A stretch of 64,000 nucleotides of DNA, from the NCBI GenBank assembly GCA_949710005.1, contig OX453272.1, forward strand, positions 26,896,130-26,960,129, written 5' to 3'. The notes under the pieces are model-generated. The model was given only the letters and a program-made list of their open reading frames with translations. It was not told the origin of the DNA and made no database searches. The stretch comes from Ricordea florida (lineage: Eukaryota; Cnidaria; Anthozoa; Corallimorpharia; Ricordeidae). A program made the translations under genes and the position numbers. Below, in pieces: positions 21,480 through 33,700 of the stretch. Numbering within the stretch: position 1 is the stretch's first letter; every line of letters starts with the position of its first letter.

Positions 21480-23489
21480 AGCACCAAGCATAGCATAGTA
21501 GACTGCCTGATACAATTTAGGCACCCTATCTAAGGATCACACCCGGAACACTATGCCAACATGGAAAAAAATGATACCCTATTTCAGGATCGAGAACATC
21601 AAAAACCACACCCTATCCCGCAGCACATGCAGGTTAAAAAATACCCGGGCATTTTGCCTCCATCATGTGACAATCCCGGGAATTTTGTCCCTATCTCCCT
21701 ACTTTAGATGCTCAGCTCTTACAAAGTTCCGTGTTATTGGTCAATAAAACAATAGAAAAGACCTGTAGTAGTGTATTTTGCGATATAAAATGGCAAAGGC
21801 ATCGATTTTAGCAATTTAGGGGAGTCAAGATCTTATTAATTTGTGACAAAGTGTTTGCACCTTTTCTTAAGAACTGATGTGAATTTTCCAACAGGATCTC
21901 AATCAACTACGAATCCAACAGTGTGTTGCTTTATTTGCTCAAAGGGCTGCACGCATAACGAACAATGGTGTTAAAAGGAGGAAAATGGAAGATAAATAGT
22001 CATATCAGCCTTAAATAATGGCGATGAAGAGCAGGGAGACGTTATACCTTTTTCAACACGCTTTATTTAACAAAGTTTTCACACAGTTACATTGAAGAAA
22101 AATATTTGGGCTTCATCTATATCGTCAAGTCTAGACAAAAGAGACAAGCGCGACGAAATATCTAAATTACAATTTTTGTCATTTTGGAAACGTTTAATGT
22201 AAAAATATCCCGACCCTTTAGGTTGTGAGAAATAAATGAAATGGCTTCATATATCAAAAACACACCTTGCTAGTGTCAACTGTCTTAGGAATGACATGTT
22301 TTAAAGTTTGGTAAAATAAAAGCAAAATTCGCAGTTTCTCGGATTTATGCATATGCTGAAATCATTATGACAGTTGAAAATGTTTAAGTTAAATTAACCA
22401 CAGCCTAATAGGCTAAAATTGATTAGAACATGCGGTATAGACTAGATCATAAACAACCGCAACTGACTTGAACTATTTGGAAGAATAACTGTTTAAGAGC
22501 ACTTTTTGTTCCCAGGTGCTGAGATCCTTCTGGTCAGCTTCACTAATTGACACGAGTCAGCGATCTTGGTGCTGACTAAATTAATAATAAGCGAGCGCTC
22601 TGAGCACAAAATTGTGAACGATCTGGTCAACATTTGTTGCTGAGCATGTTTTGAGGTCATGTTCCAATCTCGACAAAAACTATAATTCTGGCGTTCGAAA
22701 AAGGATTAAAGTGAGGCCAATCACTTTGCTTTATTCTTACTTTCGACTTGAAGTCGGTAGGGGTAGATCCTCAAATTTCAAACACTCAACTCTCATTTAA
22801 ACACTCAAATTTCTCCTGATTAAAGGCTTTGCAGCGAACCTAAACATGATGGCATTGATTTCAAAATCAACCCTTTCAAGCGGTAAATTGCTAAGTTGCT
22901 CCTTTCAAGTATAAATATCATGTCTATGAGCAAGAAGCTACTAAAACAAGATTAATCCTTACTATATGAGATCAACTTGCCATACATTGCAAAGCTTATC
23001 TTAATTACACGCCGTCGCAGGTTCAAGTTGTAATGGCTAACATGCATGACCGTATTTGAGGCACTCCAAGAAAAAAAAAACCTAGATTAACTCTTCACTC
23101 TGTGTCACTCCTCATTCTAATTTTTCACTCTGTCTCACTCCTCGTTCTGAGTTCCAGTGTTGGATTCTCGTTGTACAGTGCGAGACGTCGATTCAGGCAT
23201 GCACCAGTAGACATATTTATTTGCCAGGTGGTAAGTTGTGAACCGAATTATCAAAGGCGGCAGTATTGTCCTACCCGACTCTGGGTTGGCTCCCCATTGT
23301 CCCTTCTTGGTGACCATGCTGTATGGAGTGGGCCTGATTTTCGTTGCCCCACACATTAAGCATTTCTACTTCTCTGTCCGGCTGGGGGCTTACTTCAAAC
23401 TTTGTGCGGACGCAGCTAAAAAGGAATTAAAAGCATAATGATCTTGGTTATACCCTCTTCATTACGCATGTAACGTTAACGATGCGCAT
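21480..23489. other. Non-coding, nothing recognised
   Basis: No gene is supported. A short imperfect duplication of a CACTCTGTNTCACTCCTC phrase lies at 23096-23150. Confidence 0.3.
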
Positions 23490-23960
23490 GGGAAGGATCT
23501 CATAAAAATGCTGATACACGATAATGATTTTCCACTTCATTATCTTCCATTGTTACCATGGTACGATCCTTTATATTGTCATTGGTAAATGTGTAAGACC
23601 CTCGCCAGTGAACTGAGAAGCATCTCGTGGAAACATGTACATGTGATAATCTATTCCTCTGCATTAATTCCCATTGTTAATATGGTGTGGTCTTCAATTG
23701 TCTTTTATAGTTAGTAAAGTATGCATTAATCGTGAGAACAAGTTATCCACAAGATCCTTGCCAGCATTTGGGAAAGGATCACTTGAACAAACCAATATAT
23801 GATAATCTATTTCTTCTCATTGTTTTCCATTGGTAACAGGGCATGATCTTCGCTTGCATTTTGTAGGTGGCGAGCTATAGGATGGTCATGGTTATAACTT
23901 ATAAACGACAGCCGTGTCGCTAAGGTGGGAAGGATCACATGGATTTACCTGGAGGGAGAG
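23490..23960. repeat. Degenerate tandem repeat, about 125-155 bp period, three copies
   Basis: Three diverged copies each contain GATAAT (23520, 23645, 23801), followed by TTCCATTGTTA/CCATTGTTA/TTCCATTGGTAA and a TGGTNCGATC-like phrase. Each is preceded by a GGATC/GCATC phrase. Spacing is 125 and 156 bp. A fourth GGATCACATGG start follows at about 23932. Confidence 0.5.
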
Positions 23961-24138
23961 GAATTGACCGCACCCCCTAAACTCTAAACAAGACAAAGAA
24001 AAACCATGAAAGAAACGAACAAAGGAACTCACAAACGCACGACAAAACGAGAGTAACATGTTATTTTCGAGGTTAGTTTCACAGACATTTCAACCCGGTC
24101 AAACGCTTCGCTTGATCAAGCCAGACGTTTCTTAAGTC

Positions 24139-24275
24139 TTATATATAACAATAAGCGCAATTCCTCCAGCCACGCATCCAGCAATAATGTACGCCTTATT
24201 GTTGGAATTCTTTTTATCTGTTGGGCCTGGTGAAGTCGTTGAAGGAGCTGAACTGGAATCCGGTTCAATAAGTCT
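24139..24275 (-). pseudogene. Partial duplicate of the mucin-like transmembrane exon
   Basis: The minus-strand sequence encodes [20 protein letters not shown] followed by [18 protein letters not shown], a near-identical copy of the end of the last mucin-like exon (about 24362-24484). It lies 212 bp downstream of that copy and ends in a different, truncated tail (IYKT, stop at 24132-24134). It could be a recent duplicate or, if the AG|GTAAGA at the end of the main exon is used as a donor, an alternative 3' exon. No acceptor that keeps the frame is obvious, so a dead duplicate is preferred. Confidence 0.7.
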
Positions 24276-24318
24276 TATATTTATCGCAGACATAGGGATA
24301 CTACAATTACATATAATC

Positions 24319-24730
24319 TTACCTCTGAGGCTTTTTGTAGCACACAATAACTACTAAGACAATAACAATAAGCACAATTCCTCCAGCGACGCATCCAGCA
24401 ATAATGTAAGCCTTATTGTTGGAATCCTTTTTATCTGTTGGGCCTGGTGAAGTCGTTGAAGGAACTGAACTGGAATCCGGTTCAATAAGAGCTTGAACAC
24501 TAGAGATGTTAAGGTTAGTGGCTTGTGAAATATTTGCCAGAGAATAGATGACAATTGAAACCAGCACGTCTTTGCTGATCACACTTTGTGAAATCTCCGG
24601 TGGAAACTGTAAGTAAAAAGCGATACTAGCTACCAGTGGATTTAGGGAGATCTGTTTTGGATATCCTGGCAGAATGTGAACCTGGTCCTGAGTAAAAACG
24701 ACGTTGCTTGTCGCCCTCTTGCGACGAGAA
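24319..24730 (-). CDS. Mucin-like gene, last exon: furin-type site, TM helix, tail
   Basis: A 412-nt exon. It begins [18 protein letters not shown], where RRKR is a furin-type basic site. A stalk with [20 protein letters not shown] and a hydrophobic helix, [20 protein letters not shown], follow. The short tail CYKKPQR ends in TAA (24319-24321). The stop overlaps a good donor (AG|GTAAGA), so a spliced alternative end cannot be excluded. Confidence 0.9.
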
Positions 24731-27700
24731 CTGTGAAAAGAGAACAAATATACCCTCTGTGAGCTCCAAAGCAATTTTTAAGCTCCCTGACATATCTGAG
24801 AAATTCATGTGATGACTTCTGACTAGAGGCTTTCTCAATGAAGGATCTAGTGACTAAATACCTGTTAGGGGCAATGCACTCTCCTGTATCTTGACAGTAC
24901 TGCGTTGCAGCATTTGCGACTGATGTTTTCAGAGACTCCTTTATTGTTTCGTTCCACTTATGGGAAACAAATGAAAGAAAAGGTTAGACCTCATAACATG
25001 GCGATGTAGGGCGATGAAAAAGGCTTAAACGTAAATGAACCGCATTTTCAGTCTTTTTAAGGTATCAATATTTGAAACCTGCTTACATCTCGAACGTTTC
25101 ACCTTTGTCTTGGGACAACTTAAAGATATGATATAATTTTAATTTTTTTTTTTCACTGTGCGTTCGAATGTTGTTGAGAACCCTAATAAAATCGAAATGG
25201 TTATAGTATATGCTGTAAAAATTGTTCGTAATTGACTGAATGAAAAGGTTATTGATTCTTGTCGACATTTTGGACCTGACACACATCAAGCGACCATCGA
25301 TTAAGACGTTTTTTGAGAATAAAACATTTATAGAGGTTGTATGTCAACCACTAACTAAAATAATGTCAAGAACATTAATATAGCCGATTTCATAATAGTA
25401 CTAAGTGCAGTAAACATTGTTATTAACTGAATGAAAAGGCTGTCGTATAAGAAAACACACAGCGTGTCAGGAAGATGCAATGAAGGTTTAATACTATTGT
25501 TATACTTCGTCAATGTGTGGTTGCGTTAGGGTTTGCTTCCAATTTACTTGGGAGTACCTCTAGTAATGCGACTTGGCGACGAGCCTCAAAGATGGGTGAA
25601 TCATAATTCATTTCTGCAGTTGTATGCAGCCATGTATATCTTCAGCCTGGTTCAATTTTGTCTTTCGTTCTAATCTTATTTTCCTTTGTTTTAAACCCAT
25701 TATCACCAAATTACCATAATTAAAACAAAATAAAACAAAATTTGAACCGAAAAAAAATTGAACCACAACATATACATTATACATTCATCAAACGCTTCTA
25801 TATTCATCTACCGTTTGGAAGTCTCAATATACAGAAGTGGTGCAGTCTTCAGTATACGGCGGCTTTAACAAAGAACCTCCAAAATATCTAACTCAACTAA
25901 CCTGAGAGATATTGAATCCCGACACTTTGATCTCGACAGCTTGGAGTCTTTCTTCCTCAGAAGCTGTTGGAGGGATGGTAGTCACAGTGGTAGATTGGGG
26001 AGTCGTAGCTGGGACGGGCTCTTAAAGAAAAACAAAAAAGGCAAATAAGTTTAAGAATGCTCTCTTTCCGACCTCATGGTCCTTACCTACTACGCGGTAC
26101 ATAAGCATCGACAATCAGTATGCATTAAATATTCGCGCATTTTAAAGTGAAAATACGCACTTAAAACGAATGCAAATGCAAAAACAAATTGCACTACTCT
26201 TCAGTGTTTTAACATTGAAAACTTGTTATTGAACTTGACTGTCTTGTGTGATTGTATTCTTGCCTTTCCTTGAGATTCGTTCCAGGAGTACCGTTGGCCT
26301 CCCATGAAGAATGAAGTTCTGGGTTAAGATCCATGCATTTTTCCGGGCGCAATAATGCTAGTTGTTCAAATATCCAGTTATGTTCACCTCACGCTTGGTT
26401 AATAACCCATATCACTAGACAGACCTTGGCATTTGTTGTCTATCATTTCCAATCCTTCCTCGCAGATGCAATTGAAGTGTCCTTCTGTATTTTGGCATGA
26501 CATTGAATCATCTGAGCAAGTGAAAGTGCCCTCAAAGCACTCGTTTATGTCTGAAATGAAAGATGCCCCCATCGACGGAAGAGTTAGAGTGACTATAAGG
26601 TTTGATCCACGAATCACATCGCTAGAAATAGGGAACATTTGAGCCAGCGATTTACCGTGGAAACGAACGCAACAACAACGTTGTATGGAGATGTATCGAG
26701 GTTTAAAAATTTCAAGAAATATTCTCCAGAACAAGTGTTTGAGGTAAGAATGCGCAACCGGTTCATGTTAAACTGATACAGAGGGATTTTACTGGAAAGC
26801 CAAAAACTGGCTCATGGTTTATAAATAGCGATTGCGGGTAAACTTAATGGTATCGAAAAATTGTACCAGTGGTTTCACTAAAACTATACAAAGAGCAAGC
26901 TAACCTTTCAATTTTCCGTTTCATCCAATTGATTTTGATGTGTTCTTTTAGCGTTTGAAAATGAGGAAAAAAATGGCAGCGATGAAATCACATCCAGCAA
27001 TCCACGCTAAAATTACAAAATCATTTTATCCCGCGAGTTTCAAGAAATTTTGTGCGAGAAAAAATATGCTTCATTTAAAATGCATACCCGACAATGTGTG
27101 AAAACCTTACAAAGGGAAAGAAAAGAAATTAATTTAGTTTGTGAATGAATGTGGTAGATCTCATGCAGGGTAAAATCCGCATGCCATAACGCAGGCTCAA
27201 ATGTCCCAATTTCTAGCGATGAAATAGGTAATACTGAAACACATTGCATATTAAAACAAACAGTTTAAAAACAAACTTATGCCCTCATGCAAGTTTTCCG
27301 AAAAAAGTATAATTATTAAATTTCTCAACAGATGAAATAATTGGTACCACGCAGTGCAATATTGTATATATGTACATTCTACAGACTGATTCTTAGACAT
27401 ATTTTAAAGAATAGTCAAATTTCATGGTTTGAGTCCCAGATGAAAACGTTTGAACCAGCTTAACAGCAAAGGACAGTACCAAAGGACAGTACTGTTCAGT
27501 AGATTTCGAAAGAATGGTCACACTGTATGGTTTGATCAACAGATGAAAAAGTTTTGAGCCACACTGTATAGTAAAACAAACAGTACCACCATACAGTACT
27601 GTTCAGTAGCTCAGTTCCCCAAGAATGGTCACACTGCATGGTTCGATCCACAGATTAAAAAGTTAGAACCGCACTGTATAGTAAAACAGTACCACAGTAC

Positions 27701-30700
27701 AGTACTGTTTAGTAGCTTCCCAAAGAATGGTCACACTGCTTGGTTTGATACGCAGATGAAAAAGTTAGAACCACTCTGTATGGTAAAACAAACAGTACCA
27801 CAGTACGGTACTGTTCATTAGCTTCTTAAAGAATGGTCACACTGCGTGGTTTGATCCACAGATGAAAAAGCAACCCTAAGAGGAAGAGCACTGCAGTACA
27901 ACACTGTATAGTTGCTTTCGTCTTTAGGTGGAAAAGTAGACGCTCCCTTTTCAAACAATGCCACAGAAGAATGCTGTTCAGTAACATACCATTACACGTG
28001 AAGTTGTCCTCACTGAGCCTGAACCCACTGTCACACGAGCAGTTGTAGCCTCCTATAAAGTTGTGGCAGTTCTGATTGCAGCGGTTTTTGTTCGGCTCGC
28101 ATTCATCAATATCTGAAAATAATGTGATTGTGGCAAGCACAAACGTAACTATTACTGGAACTTGTAGTGGTACAAATGACTTCGAGGAATTCCCAATAAT
28201 CATTAGCCCTTGTACCAAGAAAGAGCAGGGTTGCACATGGCAGAGAAATACGAACCACACAAAGAAAAGAAAAATTTCTTTGTTCTTATACATACTTCAA
28301 TGTCACAAAAAACAGTAAGAGCGCTACTTTTCAAGGAAAAAAATTAATATCTAGGTATCCTTTCGCTATACAGCATTTTATCCGTGTGGCCGTTTCAGAG
28401 ATCGCTGCCGACAAAAAAAGCTAAACAGGTGATGAATTAACATTTTTCTTACATCTAAGCGGAGACATCACCATCAGGAAAAAAGGTTGAACGGGAAATG
28501 CATGGACTTTCCTTGTTACGTGTTAAATTGTTTCTTTCTTCGCATCCTGATTATACAATGTTCCTCGTGTTTAAAAAAGCTTCGCAAGTTACCTGTACAA
28601 GATGTTCCGTTTTTATCCAGTGTATACGATGCATTGCAGCCACATTTCTCTTCATTTTTAGAGGTATAACAGAAATGATCGCATCCAAGCACACTGTCAT
28701 TGCAAGGAGCCTTGGCTGAAAGAGGATCATGCATTCATTTTGTTCCATAAATCTTCATTTTTTTCGTAAAGAAAAGAGTCTATTATGAGCAGTGAACAGG
28801 AGTAAATTTTGCCGCTCAAAATTCAATATGCATATTATAGCACCTTTAAGTAAGCCTAAAATAAAGAGAAAGAAAAACCGAAACTCCTATATTTATTGGC
28901 CGTGAGTTAAACACAATCATGCGATAATACACCTTTTACTGTTCACTAACGGAAAATATACAATTATTTACATCAACAGTTGAAACTATACGGCAAATAT
29001 ACGTTCGTTAGTACTTCCATCAACTTCATTAAAGCGAACGAACTTTCAATAACGCTATTTCCATATGTATTAACATAAACAATTCTATGAAGGTTCAATT
29101 GCTTGTGCCTCAGTCTGTGCAAATTGCATTATTGTGTGTCTCTAAAATGCCGTTGATTGTCATAATGTGTAATTGATTTTCCATATGTGTTACTGATTAA
29201 TCATAGGTACTAAAACCCAGACGGTAGACGATAGACGATAGACAGATTTATCAAAAATGAAACATGTTTGCGTGACAAATTTGTCACGCAATCTTTAGAA
29301 ACGGGTTGGCAGTCACATAAAGGCGGGGAAACCTTATGTGACAAAATGTGCCACGCAATCTTTAGGGAAATGAATTCCATATAATAATGGTTGGCCGCAA
29401 TGTCATGAATTATTAAAAACTACACGCAGTCCGTAGAAGTAGGAGCATGACGCGGTGACCCGGTGACGCGGTGGACGGCAAACACATGTAGACTACGTAT
29501 GTGGGAAGGGGGATACAAGCAATCAAACCTTAGTTTTGAGCATGGTTTAAGGCTGTTTTTGCAAAGGTTTCCACAAGTCAACACTAGTTCACTTATTTTC
29601 AAGCCGTTAAAAAGCAAAAGAATGAAACTCCTGACAGAAAATGCACAACAAAAGAATTCAGATTCACACATTTATTTTGTTACACAAGAAATCGTGTACA
29701 AGACCTTAAGACTGAACCTTCTGGCCAGGTAGTTAGCCCACACATACAGATTTTCAAAGGCGTTTGGCCAAACCAAGAGCCTTTGTCGCTCTCGGCAAGG
29801 TTTTTTTTCCTTCCTGGACAAAATGGAGTTATTTCTTTCCTCTTTGGGCCGGTTTTTTCGTTTTCTTTACCCAAGGACTTTTTTCTGCTTTTGATTATTC
29901 CATCAGAGTTAGCGTGAAGTGCTTCCACGAGGGAATTTTGTCAATGGGATTTGTGAAGTACGTGATGTAAATAAAAAAATATGCAAATGAAATACGAGCG
30001 ATAAGCGTTTGCCGCGAAAATTGCCACAGGGGTCTCGCCATTAATTGACAAGATTATGACACCTTCCTAGTTTATTAACTTTATTTGAAAATACGTTTTT
30101 TCTAAATAACTCGGGCGCTTTTTGAGATTTTTCAAATTTTTCTTTGTTAAACACTACATAAAATGACTGACTTAAATTTTGTCAAATAAAAGGAAAAACG
30201 ATTTTTTGGGCCTCTGAAGGTGGGAAGTAACCTTAACATAAAAACTCGCTACCAAATTTAGAATACTGTTACGGAATGTGTCAATCTCCAATTGTTCTCA
30301 ACTGATGTAAAGCAGAGGGCTAATTTTTATAAACACACTATATTCTCAAACAAGTTTCGCTCGATTCTCAAAAGTCCTTCTCACTTACGACTATTTTCCT
30401 TGTCCGCACGGTATTTTACACCGATACACTCCTTTTATCGATACTCTCTTTATTTTATGTAGCCAGCGCAGTATCGTGATGGAGTCTAAATGTGGTGGGA
30501 CATAATTCATTTCCTGTGTAACAAAATATATGTGTGAATCTGAATTCTTTTGTTGTGCATTTTCTGTCGGGGGTTACATTCTTTTTCTCTTTAACGGCTT
30601 AAAAATAAGTGAACTGGTGTTGACTTGTGAAAACCTTTGCCAAAACAGCTTTGGCCATGCTCAAAGCTAAGGTGTGATTGCTTGTATCCCCATTCCCACA

Positions 30701-33700
30701 TACGTAGTCTACATGTGTTTGCCGTCCACTGCGCCACCGCGTCATGCTCCTACTTCTACGGACTGCGTGTAGTTTCTGATAATTTATATGGCATTGCGCG
30801 CCAACCCATTTTTATATGGAATTCATTTCCCTAAAGATTGCGTGACAAATTCTGTCACATAACGCTTCCCCTCGTTTATGTGACTGTTTTTTTTTTTGCC
30901 CCAACCCGTTTCTAAAGATTTGTCATGCAAACATGTTTCGGTTTTGATAAATTTGACTATCGTCTATCGTCTATCGTCTATCGTTTATTGTCTACCGTCT
31001 GGGTTTTAGTACATGCCTAAGTTTTATGTATTTTGAGTCCTCATGATTTTACCGTGTTAAAATAAAGTTACATCAACTTACGTTGGCAGTTCTTAGGGTT
31101 TGAAGGATCGACTTTGAAGTCTTCATTACAGCTACAGTTGTATCCACCGGGAAAATTCTCACAGTTTTGCGCGCAGTCACTCACAGGAGAGCATTCATCA
31201 ATGTCTGCAAAAATAGAAGATAAGGAGAGGACACAGGCAGCGTCTTTAAGACTTAGACACCAAACACAATTAGTCAAGCCCTTACGTGAAATAAGTAAAA
31301 TTACATGAGAAGATTTAAGTTATGATATGCTTGAAGAGTGTTAAGGTGCAGACTTTTACACTTCCACTCTCAGAACTTGCAACTTCTCCTTACCACAACA
31401 ATACACTATAAGCTGACAGACGATGAGAATTGAGGAAATGGTCGTCTGAAGAATATTGAGTTGATCTAACACCAAATTCTCCAAACTAGCTTGTTAGGGA
31501 ACAATGTCACTTGCTGCTGAGAGTTGCTACTGTAGTTAAATCTCGCGAGTAAAAGGTGTAAGACTATGCAAAAGGTTGGTCGAAAACCTACCATTACAGG
31601 TCTTTTGATCGACGTTACTGAGTTTATATCCACTATCGCACACGCAAATGAACGAACCAGGGCTGTTGACACACCGCTGGCTGCAGCTACCGTTATTTGT
31701 TAAGCATTCATTCAGATCTGAAACAAAAGAGTTTTTTTTTTGGTTATCTTAACTAAAAAGAACAAAGAAATGTTGGCCAGCATGGTAAGTGACAAGGATT
31801 GTTTTTCTTTACACAAGCATCAAAGTTTTTCAAAATCAACCCTTCATCACTGCCCTGGTTAGATGCGACTGAATACCTAAAGGGTACCTTCTTTGAGTAC
31901 GTACACCCACTACTGTCGCACTACCATTAATGATATTCCAGGAGGCTTGGAGCATCGCCGCCATCGTATCAAATAACAAGATAAATGTTTCTCTATCAGA
32001 AGTAAAAGCCAATCAGAAGGCAAAAAAGTCAACCAAGGCATTTGTGGAACGCATTTGTTAGCAAGACGTAAAAGTTATTCGCAGAAAGTAGAATATGTAC
32101 TTCTGTTTTTTTCGATCGTTCTTTTTACTTCATTGAAAAAGACAGATACACGCACTTCCTCGACTCTAAAGTTGACGAATTCCAAAGTGAAACTGGTGGA
32201 ATAATAATATCACTATACGATCTCACGTTTACCCTCTTCTTAATTTGCATTCACATTCTAAGATTCCATATCTAATGATAAAATGGAATATTCTACTCTC
32301 GACTGTGGTTGGTATGTACACTTTCTTCAAAAGGCTCGTGTGTTTATGAGAAAAAAAAAGACAAGCAAAGTGACATTCATTGTTATACAGCTTGACATCA
32401 TTGCTCTATGGAAGGCATATCGTTTTTAAGCACGGGACATAAGAAGATCATGTTAAATTACCTGAGCAGTTCATTCCATTTCCTGTAAAACCACTCGGAC
32501 AGGGTCCACACTGAAAACCAGATGAGTTAGCAGGGGGAGGTAGATCAACACACCCCACCCCAGGGTAGCAAGGCTGGAAGTTTGCTTCGCATGCGTCAAG
32601 GTCGGCTTCGCAAAATGAACCGGTATATCCATTACCGCAAACACAAGAAAGAATATTAAACATCTCCTCGTTTTCACTGGCGACGCAGGTTCCTTGGTTG
32701 TGACATGCGCAGACATTGATAACCGGTCGCAGAACAGATGTAGCTCCTTTACTGTCAGAAACCACAAATTCCAGACCAATCTTAAAAAAGAAAACTGAAC
32801 GTTAGTTATATAACCTACACACTTAGCACAGTCCCACCAAACGCTTCGAGAGGTTAAGGCTCGAAGCGCCATCTCCCTTGCAATATTAGCCTATGGTACA
32901 ATTTACATCATCACACCATTTTATAAACCCATTTTTCTGTATAATTTTCTAATTTCCCACTGACGCATTCACAGTATCCTAGGAAACTCATTGCCTATTT
33001 ACTTGGTATACCTGGTCCGTAGTAACTTCCCAAGATATCGTGATTGATGAGGCGTTTGATGAAACCACTGCGTCTGACGGCAGAGTCCCAGTGACATTGA
33101 AGATCATTGTATCACCGTTGGGATCTTCTGCAGTTAGTGTCACGCTTTCCGAAATGTTGACTGTGAGATTAAGCTCTGTAGGGCCATCCACAATGCTGGG
33201 AGGGAAATTTTCTGAGTAAAAAGAAAAGGAGCAAAACGTTGCTGACAGGCAGCTGTGCTTTTAGTGGGGAGGAACGGCCGATTCGAGCGCGATATTCAAT
33301 CCTGGATAAATAAATATTATATAGGATAATTGGACTGGGGCTAGTTCCTGAGAAAATTTATTTTTAAAATTCGACCAAGAGTTATCGATGCCAAATTACA
33401 ATCAAAATTAATAATGGTAATTGAACTAAGTGGAGTGCAATTTGGTCTGAAATCATACGCGTGATTTCAAATATCGAACGAGCGCGCGGCGCGAGTTCGA
33501 TTTGAAATCACAAGTATGATTTCAGACCAAAATTGCACGACACGAAGTTCAATTACTACTTTATTACATCCATATTCGAAATCTCACAATTTATTAGTCC
33601 TTATCCAGGTTTTTTGTTGGTCAAAAGCCAATATTTAATTGATCTTGTGACCAGTTTTTAAGAAAAAAGAGGAACCGGAAACGCTTTTACATTTTAATAT

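Noticed and set aside
24132..24347. Separate small gene encoding a single-pass membrane protein
   Set aside because: The sequence is a near-identical partial copy of the adjacent last mucin-like exon, so a duplicate is the simpler reading.
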